This document shows, piece after piece, positions 39,840 to 50,630 of a stretch of DNA of 64,000 bases. The notes under the pieces are model-generated. The model was not told the DNA's origin. It did no database searches and saw nothing but the letters and a program-made list of their open reading frames with translations. The position numbers were made by a program, and so were the translations under genes. The DNA comes from Diadema setosum (Eukaryota; Echinodermata; Echinoidea; Diadematoida; Diadematidae). Each line of letters begins with the position of its first letter. The first letter of the stretch is position 1. The DNA is taken from positions 13,287,991 through 13,351,990 of the forward strand of contig CM067062.1 in NCBI GenBank assembly GCA_033980235.1, read 5' to 3'.

Positions 39840-41110
39840 AATGTCATATATATACAATGCTACATATCCATGTATTTCATTTGTTCATAAGAAAAATTGA
39901 AACGGCCTGGGCCACATTTTGGTGGGTATGAATATGTAGCTTAGAATGTCAGCAACATGACCTGACCACTCACATAGTGGCCCAGGCCGTAGGGGCCTGA
40001 CAGTTAAAGGGACAGTGTATGTGCTCGTCATGTACAAATGTCATATATATACAATGCTACGTATCCATGTATTTCATTTATTCATAAGAAATAGTGAAAC
40101 GGCCTGGGCCACATTTTGGTGGGTATGAATATGTAGCTTAGGATGGCAGCAACCTGACCTGATCACTCAGGTAGTGGCCCAGGCCGTAGGGGCCTGACAG
40201 TTAAAGGGACAGTATATGTGCTTGCCATGTACAAATGTCATATATATAATGCTGCATATTCATGTATTTCTTTTATTTATAAGAAATATTGAAACGGCCT
40301 GGGCCACATTGAGGTTGGTATGAATATGTAGCTTAGGATGTCAGTAAGCTGACCTTACCACTCACATAGTGGCCCAGGCCGTAGGGGCCTGACAGTTAAA
40401 GGGACAGTGTATGTGCTTGCCATGTAGAAATGTCATATATATAATGCCACTTATTCATGTATTTCTTTTATTTATAAGAAATAGTGAAACGGCCTGGGCC
40501 ACATTTTGGTGGGTATCAATATGTAGCTTAGGATGTTAGCAACATGACCTGACCACTCACATAGTGGCCCAGGCCGTAGGGGCCTGACAGTTAAAGGGAC
40601 AGTGTATGTGCTCGTCATGTACAAATGTCATATATATACAATGCTACGTATCCATGTATTTCATTTATTCATAAGAAATAGTGAAACGGCCTGGGCCACA
40701 TTTTGGTGGGTATGAATATGTAGCTTAGGATGGCAGCAACCTGACCTGATCACTCAGGTAGTGGCCCAGGCCGTAGGGGCCTGACAGTTAAAGGGACAGT
40801 ATATGTGCTTGCCATGTACAAATGTCATATATATAATGCTGCATATTCATGTATTTCTTTTATTTATAAGAAATATTGAAACGGCCTGGGCCACATTGAG
40901 GTTGGTATGAATATGTAGCTTAGGATGTCAGTAAGCTGACCTTACCACTCACATAGTGGCCCAGGCCGTAGGGGCCTGACAGTTAAAGGGACAGTGTATG
41001 TGCTTGCCATGTAGAAATGTCATATATATAATGCCACTTATTCATGTATTTCTTTTATTTATAAGAAATAGTGAAACGGCCTGGGCCACATTTTGGTGGG
41101 TATCAATATG
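39840..41110 (+). repeat. Three-monomer (587 bp) tandem duplication
   Basis: The rare GATCACTCAGG variant lies at 40,161 and 40,748, and GCCACTTATTC at 40,446 and 41,033, both exactly 587 bases apart. Confidence 0.8.
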
Positions 41111-41699
41111 TAGCTTAGGATGTTAGCAACCTGACCTGACCACTCACATAGTGGCCCAGGCCGTAGGGGCCTGACAGTTAAAGGGACAGTATATGTGCTT
41201 GCCATGTACAAATGTCATATATATAATGCTGCATATTCATGTATTTCTTTTATTTATAAGAAATATTGAAACGGCCTGGGCCACATTGAGGTTGGTATGA
41301 ATATGTAGGTTAGGATGTCAGCAACCTGACCTGACCACTCACATAGTGGCCCAGGCCGTAGGGGCCTGACAGTTAAAGGGACAGTGTATGTGCTTGTCAT
41401 GTACAAATGTGATATATATACAATGCTACATATCCATGTACTTCATTTATTCATAAGAAATAGTGAAACGGCCTGGGCCACATTTTGGTGGATATGAATA
41501 TGTAGCTAAGGATGTCAGCAACCTGACCTGACCACTCATATAGTGGCCCAGGCCGTAGGGGCTTGACAGTTAAAGGGACAGTGTACGTACTTGCCATGTA
41601 CAAATGTCATATATATAATGCTACTTATTCATGTATTTCTTTTATTTATAAGAAATAGTGAAACGGCCTGGGCCACATTGGGGTGGGTATGAATATGTA

Positions 41700-44600
41700 G
41701 CTTAGGATGTTAGAAACCTGACCTGACCACTCAGGTAGTGGCCCAGGCCGTAGGGGCCTGACAGTTAAAGGGACAGTGTATGTGCTTACCATGTACAAAT
41801 GCCATATATACAATGCTACATATCCATGTATTTCAATAATTCATAAGAAATATTGAAACGGCCTGGGCCACATTTTGGTGGGTATCAATATGTAGCTTAG
41901 GATGTCAGCAACTTGACCTGACCACTCACATAGTGGCCCAGGCCGTAGGGGCCTGACAGTTAAAGGGACAGTGTATGTGCTTGTCATGTACAAATGTGAT
42001 ATATATACAATGTTACATATCCATTTATTTCATTTATTCAGAAGAAATAGTGAAACGGCCTGGGCCACATTTTGGTGGGTATGAATATGTAGCTTAGGAT
42101 AGCAGCAACCTGACCTGACCACTCACATAGTGGCCCAGGCCGTAGGGGCCTGACAGTTAAAGGGACAGTGTATGTGCTTGTCATGTAGAAATGTCATATA
42201 TATACAATGCTACATATCCATGTATTTCTTTTATTTATAAGAAATATTGAAACGGCCTGGGCCACATTTTGGTGGGTATGAATATGTAGCTTAGAATGTC
42301 AGCAACCTGACCTGACCACTCACATAGTGGCCCAGGCCGTAGGGGCCTGACAGTTAAAGGGACAGTGTATGTGCTCGTCATGTACAAATGTCATATATAT
42401 ACAATGCTACGTATCCATGTATTTCATTTATTCATAAGAAATAGTGAAACGGCCTGGGCCACATTTTGGTGGGTATGAATATGTAGCTTAGGATGGCAGC
42501 AACCTGACCTGACAACTGACATAGTGGCCCAGGCCGTAGGGGCCTGACAATTAAAGGGACAGTATTTGTGCTTGCCATGTACAAATGTCATATATATAAT
42601 GCTGCATATTCATGTATTTCTTTTATTTATAAGAAATATTGAAACGGCCTGGGCCACATTGAGGTTGGTATGAATATGTAGCTTAGGATGTCAGCAACCT
42701 GACCTGACCACTCACATAGTGGCCCAGGCCGTAGGGGCCTGACAGTTAAAGGGACAGTGTATGTGCTTGTCATGTAGAAATGTCATATATATAATGCTAC
42801 TTATTCATGTATTTCTTTTATTTATAAGAAATAGTGAAACGGCCTGGGCCACATTTTGGTGGGTATGAATATGTAGCTAAGGATGTCAGCACCCTGACCT
42901 GACCACTCACATAGTGGCCCAGGCCGTAGGGGCCTGACACTTAAAGGGACAGTGTATGTACTTTCCATGTACAAATGTCATATATGTAATGCTACTTATT
43001 CATGTATTTCTTTTATTTATAAGAAATAGTGAAACGGCCTGGGCCACATTTTGGTGGGTATGAATATGTAGCTTAGGATGTTAGCAACCTGACCTGACCA
43101 CTCACATAGTGGCCCAGGCCGTAGGGGCCTGACAGTTAAAGGGATAGTGTATGTGCTTGTCATGTAGAAATGTCATATATATATACAATGCTACATATCC
43201 ATGTATTTCATTTATGCATAAGAAATATTGAAACGGCCTGGGCCACATTTTGGTGGGTATGAATATGTAGCTTAGAATGTCAGCAACCTGACCTGACCAC
43301 TCACATAGTGGACCAGGCCGTAGGGGCCTGACAGTTAAAGGGACAGTGTACGTACTTGTCATGTACAAATGTCATATATATAATGCTACATATTCATGTA
43401 TTTCTTTTATTTATAAGAAATAGTGAAACGGCCTGGGCCACATTGGGGTGGGTATGAATATGTAGCTTAGGATGTTAGAAACCTGACCTGACCACTCAGG
43501 TAGTGGCCCAGGCCGTAGGGGCCTGACAGTTAAAGGGACAGTGTATGTGCTTACCATGTACAAATGCCATATATACAATGCTACATATCCATGTATTTCA
43601 ATAATTCATAAGAAATATTGAAACGGCCTGGGCCACATTTTGGTGGGTATCAATATGTAGCTTAGGATGTCAGCAACTTGACCTGACCACTCACATAGTG
43701 GCCCAGGCCGTAGGGGCCTGACAGTTAAAGGGACAGTGTATGTGCTTGTCATGTACAAATGTGATATATATACAATGTTACATATCCATTTATTTCATTT
43801 ATTCAGAAGAAATAGTGAAACGGCCTGGGCCACATTTTGGTGGGTATGAATATGTAGCTTAGGATAGCAGCAACCTGACCTGACCACTCACATAGTGGCC
43901 CAGGCCGTAGGGGCCTGACAGTTAAAGGGACAGTGTATGTGCTTGTCATGTAGAAATGTCATATATATACAATGCTACATATCCATGTATTTCTTTTATT
44001 TATAAGAAATATTGAAACGGCCTGGGCCACATTTTGGTGGGTATGAATATGTAGCTTAGAATGTCAGCAACCTGACCTGACCACTCACATAGTGGCCCAG
44101 GCCGTAGGGGCCTGACAGTTAAAGGGACAGTGTATGTGCTCGTCATGTACAAATGTCATATATATACAATGCTACGTATCCATGTATTTCATTTATTCAT
44201 AAGAAATAGTGAAACGGCCTGGGCCACATTTTGGTGGGTATGAATATGTAGCTTAGGATGGCAGCAACCTGACCTGACAACTGACATAGTGGCCCAGGCC
44301 GTAGGGGCCTGACAGTTAAAGGGACAGTATTTGTGCTTGCCATGTACAAATGTCATATATATAATGCTGCATATTCATGTATTTCTTTTATTTATAAGAA
44401 ATATTGAAACGGCCTGGGCCACATTGAGGTTGGTATGAATATGTAGCTTAGGATGTCAGCAACCTGACCTGACCACTCAGGTAGTGGCCCAGGCCGTAGG
44501 GGCCTGACAGTTAAAGGGACAGTGTATGTGCTTGTCATGTACAAATGTCATATATATAATGCTACTTATTCATGTATTTCTTTTATTTATAAGAAATAGT

Positions 44601-45240
44601 GAAACGGCCTGGGCCACATTTTGGTGGGTATGAATATGTAGCTAAGGATGTCAGCACCCTGACCTGACCACTCACATAGTGGCCCAGGCCGTAGGGGCCT
44701 GACACTTAAAGGGACAGTGTATGTACTTGCCATGTACAAATGTCATATATGTAATGCTACTTATTCATGTATTTCTTTTATTTATAAGAAATAGTGAAAC
44801 GGCCTGGGCCACATTTTGGTGGGTATGAATATGTAGCTTAGGATGTTAGCAACCTTACCTGACCACTCACATAGTGGCCCAGGCCGTAGGGGCCTGACAG
44901 TTAAAGGGATAGTGTATGTGCTTGTCATGTAGAAATGTCATATATATATACAATGCTACATATCCATGTATTTCATTTATGCATAAGAAATATTGAAACG
45001 GCCTGGGCCACATTTTGGTGGGTATGAATATGTAGCTTAGAATGTCAGCAACCTGACCTGACCACTCACATAGTGGACCAGGCCGTAGGGGCCTGACAGT
45101 TAAAGGGACAGTGTACGTACTTGTCATGTACAAATGTCATATATATAATGCTACATATTCATGTATTTCTTTTATTTATAAGAAATAGTGAAACGGCCTG
45201 GGCCACATTGGGGTGGGTATGAATATGTAGCTTAGGATGT
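41700..45240 (+). repeat. Higher-order repeat: 9 monomers (1,765 bp), duplicated
   Basis: CCATTTATTTCATTTATTCA with the following GAAGAAAT variant lies at 42,021 and 43,786; TCAGCACCCTGACC near 42,886 and 44,650; and an identical minus-strand open frame at 43,102 and 44,867. All offsets are about 1,765 bases. One copy carries CTCACATAG near 42,705 where the other has CTCAGGTAG near 44,470, and one TTTGTGCTTG variant is shared, so the copies are close but not identical. Confidence 0.85.
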
Positions 45241-46439
45241 CAGCAACCTGACCTGACCACTCACATAGTGGCCCAGGCCGTAGGGGCCTGACAGTTAAAG
45301 GGACAGTGTATGTGCTTGTCATGTAGAAGTGTCATATATATACAATGCTACATAGCCATGTATTTCATTTATTCATAAGAAATATTGAAACGGCCTGGGC
45401 CACATTTTGGTGGGTATGAATATGTAGCTAAGGATGTCAGCACCCTGACCTGACCACTCACATAGTGGCCCAGGCCGTAGGGGCCTGACAGTTAAAGGGA
45501 CAGTGTATGTACTTGCCATGTACAAATGTCATATATATAATGCTACTTATTCATGTATTTCTTTTATTTATAAGAAATAGTGAAACGGCCTGGGCCACAT
45601 TTTGGTTGGTATCAATATGTAGCTTAGGATGTTAGCAACCTGACCTGACCACTCACATAGTGGCCCAGGCCGTAGGGGCCTGACAGTTAAAGGGACAGTG
45701 TATGTGCTTGTCATGTAGAAATGTCATATATATACAATGCTACATATCCATGTATTTCATTTATTCATAAGAAATATTGAAACGGCCTGGGCCACATTTT
45801 GGTGGGTATGAATATGTAGCTTAGAATGTCAGCAACCTGACCTGACCACTCACATAGTGGCCCAGGCCGTAGGGGCCTGACAGTTAAAGGGACAGTGTAT
45901 GTACTTGTCATGTACAAATGTCATATATATACAATGCTACGTATCCATGTATTTCATTTATTCATAAGAAATAATGAAACGGCCTGGGCCACATTTTGGT
46001 GGGTATGAATATGTAGCTTAGGATGGCAGCAACCTGACCTGACAACTGACATAGTGGCCCAGGCCGTAGGGGCCTGACAGTTAAAGGGACAGTATATGTG
46101 CTTGTCATGTATAATGTCATATATATACAATGCTACATATCCATGTATTTAATTTATTTATAAGAAATATTGAAACGGCCTGGGCCACATTTTTGTGGGT
46201 ATGAATATGTAGCTTAGGATGTCAGCAACCTGACCTGACCACTCACATAGTTTCCCAGGCCGTAGGGGCCTGACAGTTAAAGGGACAGTGTATGTGTTTG
46301 CCATGTACAAATGTCATATATATAAAATGCTACATATTCATATTTTTCTTTTATTTATAAGAAATATTGAAACGGCCTGGGCCACATCGAGGATGGGTAT
46401 GAATATGTAGCTAAGGATGTTAGGAACCTGACCTGATCA

Positions 46440-46795
46440 CTCATATAGTGGTCTAGGCCGTAAGGGCTTGACAGTTTAAGTGACAATGTTTGTGTTTCTT
46501 GTCATTGAAAATGTCGCACATAAAATGGTACATATCCGTGTATTACCTTTGTTTCAGGATATAAAAACGGTGTTGGTATATATGTGTAGGTTAAGATTTG
46601 AGTATCCTGATCTGACCACTCACATAGTAGCTCAGGCCGTATGTGCTTCCTGGCATTTACTAACGCCATTATTAAAATGCAACATATCCTTGTATTTCCT
46701 TTATTTTGAACAATGAAACAGCCACATTAAGTCGAGTATAAATATGTAGCTTATGATAACCTGTTAGGACAACTCATACAATAGGCCAACCCGCA
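46440..46795 (+). repeat. Decaying right edge of the satellite array
   Basis: The last two monomers lose identity progressively. At 46,450 the dyad reads GTGGTCTAGGCCGTAAGG, at 46,626 AGTAGCTCAGGCCGTATG, and by 46,770 only ATAGGCCAACCCGCAGG remains. The array then passes into unrelated DNA. Such divergence at array margins is expected where unequal exchange no longer homogenises the copies. Confidence 0.85.
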
Positions 46796-47318
46796 GGAGG
46801 CTAACAATTTCTTTTTTTTAATCCATTTCTTATCTGGGGCCCGGCCGTTGCATAAAAGTTACAATTAGGGCTATGGTTTACTATTGGAAGAAATATATGT
46901 ATAAATGAATAATATCTTACATTCCTACATAAAGATGATGTTAAGTATGACTTTCCATTTGATTCCCTTTCTTTTGTAACTTTAGAAAAATAGAGTTAGA
47001 AAAATTAAACTGGTGGAGCTGTTAAAAGCTTTGCAACTGAATTGATCGAGAACACGCCGTGGAAACGATGTCTCTTCAGAGCCACCATAGTTTTTAGCGC
47101 GCCACAATATATTCTCGTACGAGTGTTGCTGGGCGATATGTCGATGTCACATTGGCGATCGATGGCGCGGAGGGCAGTACACATGCACCTAGCCCCGGCT
47201 CGAGACCCGCCGCTCTGCGTTGTACGTTGGGGCTGCTGGTCGCAGTTAACGTGCACCGGGACCGTCTAACGTTTTATTTGTATAAATTAGCATCAACAAA
47301 CTGATTGTACATTGCAGC
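46796..47318. other. Unique sequence, no gene recognised
   Basis: AT-rich to about 47,030, then GC- and CpG-richer to about 47,270. Overlapping open frames on both strands (47,005-47,256 and 47,042-47,269) are short, lack recognisable motifs and look like chance frames in the CpG-richer part. It may contain distal promoter sequence for the downstream gene; nothing proves this. Confidence 0.4.
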
Positions 47319-47510
47319 TGAATAAGGAGCCAACTTCACATTCCGAATAGGGAACTGAATAAGTAGCTGAATAAGTAGCCAACTTCACATTCCGAATAAG
47401 TAGCTGAATAAGTACCAGGTAGCCAACTTCACACTCCGAATAAGGAGCTGAATAAGGAGCTGAATAAGTAACTGAATAAGTAACTGAATAAGGAGCCAAC
47501 TTCACATGGG
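47319..47510. repeat. Minisatellite of 12-mer and 22-mer modules
   Basis: Two modules alternate irregularly: a 12-mer of the type GCTGAATAAGTA (or AAGGA) and a longer AGCCAACTTCACATTCCGAA. The 12-mer occurs about nine times and the longer module about four times. A minus-strand open frame with repeated TYSVTYSAPYS peptides reads through it and is a repeat artefact. Confidence 0.8.
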
Positions 47511-47599
47511 TAAAATTCACATTGTTGTTTGCGGGCTTTCGGTGCATGTGCTTTACCCTCTGAACCACTCACCGGCCTCTTCTCAAAGCCTATAAGCCC

Positions 47600-47869
47600 G
47601 GCAATATCGCTCCATTAATGATTAACTTCTGTGGGATTCCGAAATGTTGACGAATGTTTAATTATCGATGATGGCGCCACACATGAGAGCTCCGCAAGTG
47701 GGATTGTAGAACGCAGCGGAGCGCGACTTGCTTTGGAGCACGAGCGAGCAGAAAGATCTTCCGCTTTCTTCCTAGATACACGGCCGCCACGGGGTCAGAT
47801 GACCGAAAGTATGCGTGGTGGTACCGGTACACGGTACTGGTAGTTTTGAACGCTGATCTATCTAGCAAG
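47600..47869 (+). promoter_or_regulatory. Probable promoter and 5' UTR of the SRPBCC-like gene
   Basis: This stretch is CpG-richer than its surroundings (for example GAACGCAGCGGAGCGCGACT near 47,709) and lies directly upstream of the start codon at 47,870. No TATA box is obvious. The transcription start cannot be placed from sequence alone. Confidence 0.4.
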
Positions 47870-48033
47870 ATGAACAACTTCGTGTTTGTAGCAATTCTGG
47901 CCGTTTTCGTCTACTTCATGCTCATGAAGTCGACCTTCGAAATTAAGGCTGGAATTTTCATATACCAGGAGCCGAAAAAGGTCTACGAGTCGATCTCAAG
48001 CATGGACACAATCCAAAGATTTCATCCCTTTGC
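47870..48033 (+). CDS. SRPBCC/START-like domain protein, exon 1 of 3 (residues 1-54 and part of 55)
   Basis: The three exons (47,870-48,033, 56,552-56,689, 57,476-57,716) join in frame to 543 nt, a complete 180-residue protein. The start ATG has A at -3. Residues 4-18 (FVFVAILAVFVYFML) form a hydrophobic segment, a signal peptide or N-terminal anchor. The domain then begins with FEIKAGIFIYQEPKKVYESI and DTIQRFHPFA, which matches the first strand, the pxxxVYxxI helix and the HP turn of SRPBCC folds (START, polyketide cyclase, Bet v1 type), proteins that bind hydrophobic ligands in a deep cavity. The donor is GC|GTGAGT in phase 2. The ligand and role are unknown. The fold call rests on pattern resemblance; the gene structure is firmer because all phases agree. 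Confidence 0.8.
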
Positions 48034-48062
48034 GTGAGTATCCACCATGGTGGTATGGTATA

Positions 48063-49036
48063 CAGTTAAACTCGCCTAAGTCGACGTCGCATATGTCGAA
48101 TAATCGCACAAGTCGAAGATTTCAAAAAGTCCCGATTTTTCCCCATTGACTTACGTGTATTAATTCACTCACAAGTCGAATTTTTTAAGTCGAATACTCG
48201 CCTAAGTCGATGAAATTCCAAGAACACTTTCACGGAAATACCATTGAATTCACTGTGCCTAAGTCGAATAAGATTTTATTGTGTAATAAATCACTGTCAA
48301 AATCATGAGACGCCAGTTTTTGTTTACATACAGTATATACCAAAAGAAACTTTGCGTTAAAAACATTAACGTTTCATTTACGCAAGCGGTTTCACCTGAA
48401 TCGTTATTAACGCAAACTAACGATCGGGACAATTAACGTTTGTAGTAACGATGAGTAACGATGCCAAGCGCAAATTAACGATGTTTCGTTGACATTAACG
48501 ATAGTAACGCAAGAACTCACGCGAGATTTTGGTTTCCGTTACCCAGACCTGGTGAAAGGACGACGTATCGCCTCTGCCGAGTGTAGCGATATATGCCTTA
48601 TATACTTAGCGGAGTCTTTTCGCGAATCGTATCACGATTTCGCGAATGGTTAATATGCGACCGGGGTCACCAAAAACGCACGCCGTGCCAACAACAACAT
48701 AAAAAAGTAAAGCCGGGTGTTTGCCTTCAGTTTTGGAAATGAATAGCGGTAACAATCGGCTCCATAAGATGCTAGAATAAATGTCAGATGTTTGCTATTA
48801 ATTTTGGAAATGAATAACGGTAATATTCAAAGTGGATAAAGCGTCTTGCTGAAGGGCAAATATCGGGCACAACGCTCCAGCTCTCAGCTCCAAAGAACGG
48901 GTCATGTACATTATACACGTGTATGCGTGGTGTAACTTTAAGTCGATTTTATTTCGACTTACGCACAAGTCGAAACTCGCCTAAGTCGATGTGTTTTGCT
49001 CAGTCCCGAGAAGATCGACTTATGCGAGTTTGACTG
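48063..49036. mobile_element. Tigger/pogo-like non-autonomous DNA transposon in intron 1
   Basis: The 974-bp element is flanked by TA (48,061-48,062 and 49,037-49,038). Its ends are inverted: CAGTTAAACTCGCCTAAGTC on the left, and the complement of CAGTCAAACTCGCATAAGTC on the right. CAGT-start, CTCG-rich ends with TA duplication are typical of the pogo/Tigger branch of Tc1/mariner. Copies of AAGTCGA recur inside both ends. No transposase frame survives. The middle (about 48,350-48,520) carries a cluster of about nine TAACG motifs, and 48,718-48,830 holds two copies of TTTTGGAAATGAATA. Confidence 0.8.
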
Positions 49037-49120
49037 TAATTAAACCACCCTGAGTGATTGACCATTCAACCCCACCAGAATCATCTGGGTGAAGGTACGT
49101 GCTGGGTACTGCTGGCGTCT

Positions 49121-49475
49121 ATGGAATGCCATAAGTTGCAAAAGTCGGGGAAACCACTGATCAGTGGTTTTAAACCACTGATCAGAGGTTTTTCTTTGCT
49201 CGTGCAAAGTAAAAACTACTGATCAGAGGTTTCTTACTCTGCACGAGCGAAGCAAAACCCCTGATCAGTACATGTAGTTTTAACTCTGCACGCGCAGCTC
49301 GAAACCACTGCACTGATCAGTAGTTATAACTCTGCACGCACAGCTCGAAACCACTAATCAGTAGGGCCTAGTTTTAACTACTGATCAGTGGTTTCGAGCT
49401 GCGCGTGCAGAGTTAAAACTACCGTTAGTGCACCAGTTTTCGACAGGACCCAGATTTCGACACCCAGCAGATAAT
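49121..49475 (+). repeat. Left arm of a 5.9-kb foldback structure
   Basis: From outside inward the arm reads ATGGAATGCCATAAGTTGCA, then repeated modules of ACCACTGATCAGTGGTTT joined to CTCTGCACGAGC or TCTGCACGCGCAGCTCG, and then CCAGTTTTCGACAGG and CAGATTTCGACACCCAGCA. The same order appears in reverse complement at 54,530-54,995. ACTGATCAGT is itself a palindrome, so each arm is full of small hairpins. Arms built of variable numbers of short modules recall the foldback TU elements described in sea urchins; that relationship is inferred. Confidence 0.8.
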
Positions 49476-49699
49476 TCTTATTAGATTTTATACTTAATGT
49501 GGTAACATAGGCGCCGGAAGTGGGGGGGCAGGGGGGGCGGCCGCCCCCCCCCCCCCCCCCCCCATCCAAAAAGTGGGGGGGCAAAACGCATTTTTGCCCC
49601 CCAAAAAAGCCCCCCCCCCAAAAAAAAATAATAATAATAATAAAAATAAATGAATAAATAAAGAAAATAAAATAAATATGTATATATATATAAATAAAA

Positions 49700-50630
49700 G
49701 GGAAAAATATGGCTACAAACAGCAGCTTTTGGACTGTGAAATGTCAAAATTTTCAAGCTTCACTCGCTCGCATCCAGCAGTTGAGCCCGGTGCACATCCC
49801 CCTTAATTTCTAAAGCGAAAAACATAGCTACGACGGCAGTTGGTGGACTCTAGAATGTCAAAATGTTCAAGCTCACTCGCTTCGCTCGCTCGCATTGAAT
49901 CGTTATGCCATTCTAATAATGTTGCTGACAGTAATTGCCAGTAGTTGCGCCCGATGCCCCCACCCCTTAATTTCCAAAGCGAAAGATAAATAATATAGCT
50001 ACAAACGGGAGTTTTGGGACTGTAAAATGTCAAAATTTTCAAGCTCACTCGCTTCGCTCGCTCGCATTGAACAAACTGTTGAATCGTTATGCCATTCTAC
50101 TAATGTTGCTGACAGTAATTGTCAGTAGTTGCGCCCGATGCCCCCACCCCTTAATTTCCAAAGCGAAAGATAAATATAGCTACAAACGGGAGTTTTTGGA
50201 CTGTAAAATGTCAAAATTTTCAAGCTCGCTCGCTTCGCTCGCTCGCATTGAATCCTTATGCCATTCTCCTAATGTTGCTGCCAGTAATTGCCAGCAGTTG
50301 CGCCCGATGCACCGCCCCATTAATTTCCAAAGTGAAAGATATAGCTACAAACCCCAATTTTGGGACTGTAGAATGTCAACATTTTCAAGCTTGCTCGCTT
50401 CGCTCGCTCGTATTGAATCGTTATGCCATTCTCCTAATGTTGCTGCAAATAATTGCCAGCAGTTGCGCCCGATGCGCCCCCATTTATTTCCAAAGTGATG
50501 CGCCCCCATTTATTTCCAAAGCGAAATATATAGCTACAATTAAAACTCCAGTTTTGGAACTGTAGAATATCAAAATTTTCAAGCTCGCTCGCTTCGCTCG
50601 CTCGCATTTTATTGTTATTCCATTCACCTT
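49700..50630 (+). repeat. Tandem repeat, about 165-190 bp unit, six copies
   Basis: The unit contains TAGCTACAAACGGGAGTTTT, TGTCAAAATTTTCAAGCTC, CTCGCTTCGCTCGCTCGCAT and GTTGCGCCCGATGCCCCC. Copies start near 49,708, 49,825, 49,995, 50,176, 50,341 and 50,530. Long open frames across it (50,067-50,498 and 50,248-50,565) have no ATG at their upstream end and arise from the repetition. Confidence 0.85.

Larger units (their letters stand above)
5747..46795 (+). repeat. Satellite DNA array, about 196-bp monomer, about 209 copies
   Basis: A single head-to-tail array with monomers of 189-200 bp, most 195-197 bp. Each monomer has a GC-rich half and an AT-rich half. The GC-rich half holds ACGGCCTGGGCCAC, a 61-base spacer with CCTGACCTGACCACTC, then the perfect inverse GTGGCCCAGGCCGT followed by AGGGGCCTGACAGTTAAAGG. 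The AT-rich half holds ATGTCATATATA, CCATGTATTTCATTTATTCA and TAAGAAATATTGAA. Two main variants occur: one with TACAATGCTACATATCCATG and TTCATTTATTCATAAG, the other with TATAATGCTACTTATTCATG and TTCTTTTATTTATAAG. No orientation switch or foreign insertion was seen. Minus-strand open frames of 61-88 codons (for example 26,872-27,057, and the identical pair 43,102-43,368 and 44,867-45,133) are chance frames within one or two monomers. The monomer is not a multiple of three, so frames do not continue. Confidence 0.97.

Noticed and set aside
43102..45133. Repeated 88-codon minus-strand open frames in the satellite, identical at two places
   Set aside because: They are chance frames in the repeat. 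The monomer is not a multiple of three, the frame breaks in the next monomer, and the identity comes from the 1,765-bp duplication.
5970..46440. CENP-B box in the satellite monomer
   Set aside because: No match to the mammalian box (YTTCGTTGGAARCGGGA) is present in any monomer I read.
5747..46795. CRISPR-like array
   Set aside because: The repeats are contiguous 196-bp satellite monomers without unique spacers, in an animal genome.
47520..47580. Minus-strand GCCGGTGAGTGGTTCAGAGG, resembling a tRNA-derived SINE head (A box)
   Set aside because: No convincing B box follows and no tail is seen, so the resemblance is too short to support.
50067..50565. 143- and 105-codon plus-strand frames with a hydrophobic start, resembling a secreted repeat protein
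   Set aside because: They span tandem repeats of unequal length (165-190 bp), and the longer one does not begin with ATG. The repeated peptides simply reflect the DNA repeat.
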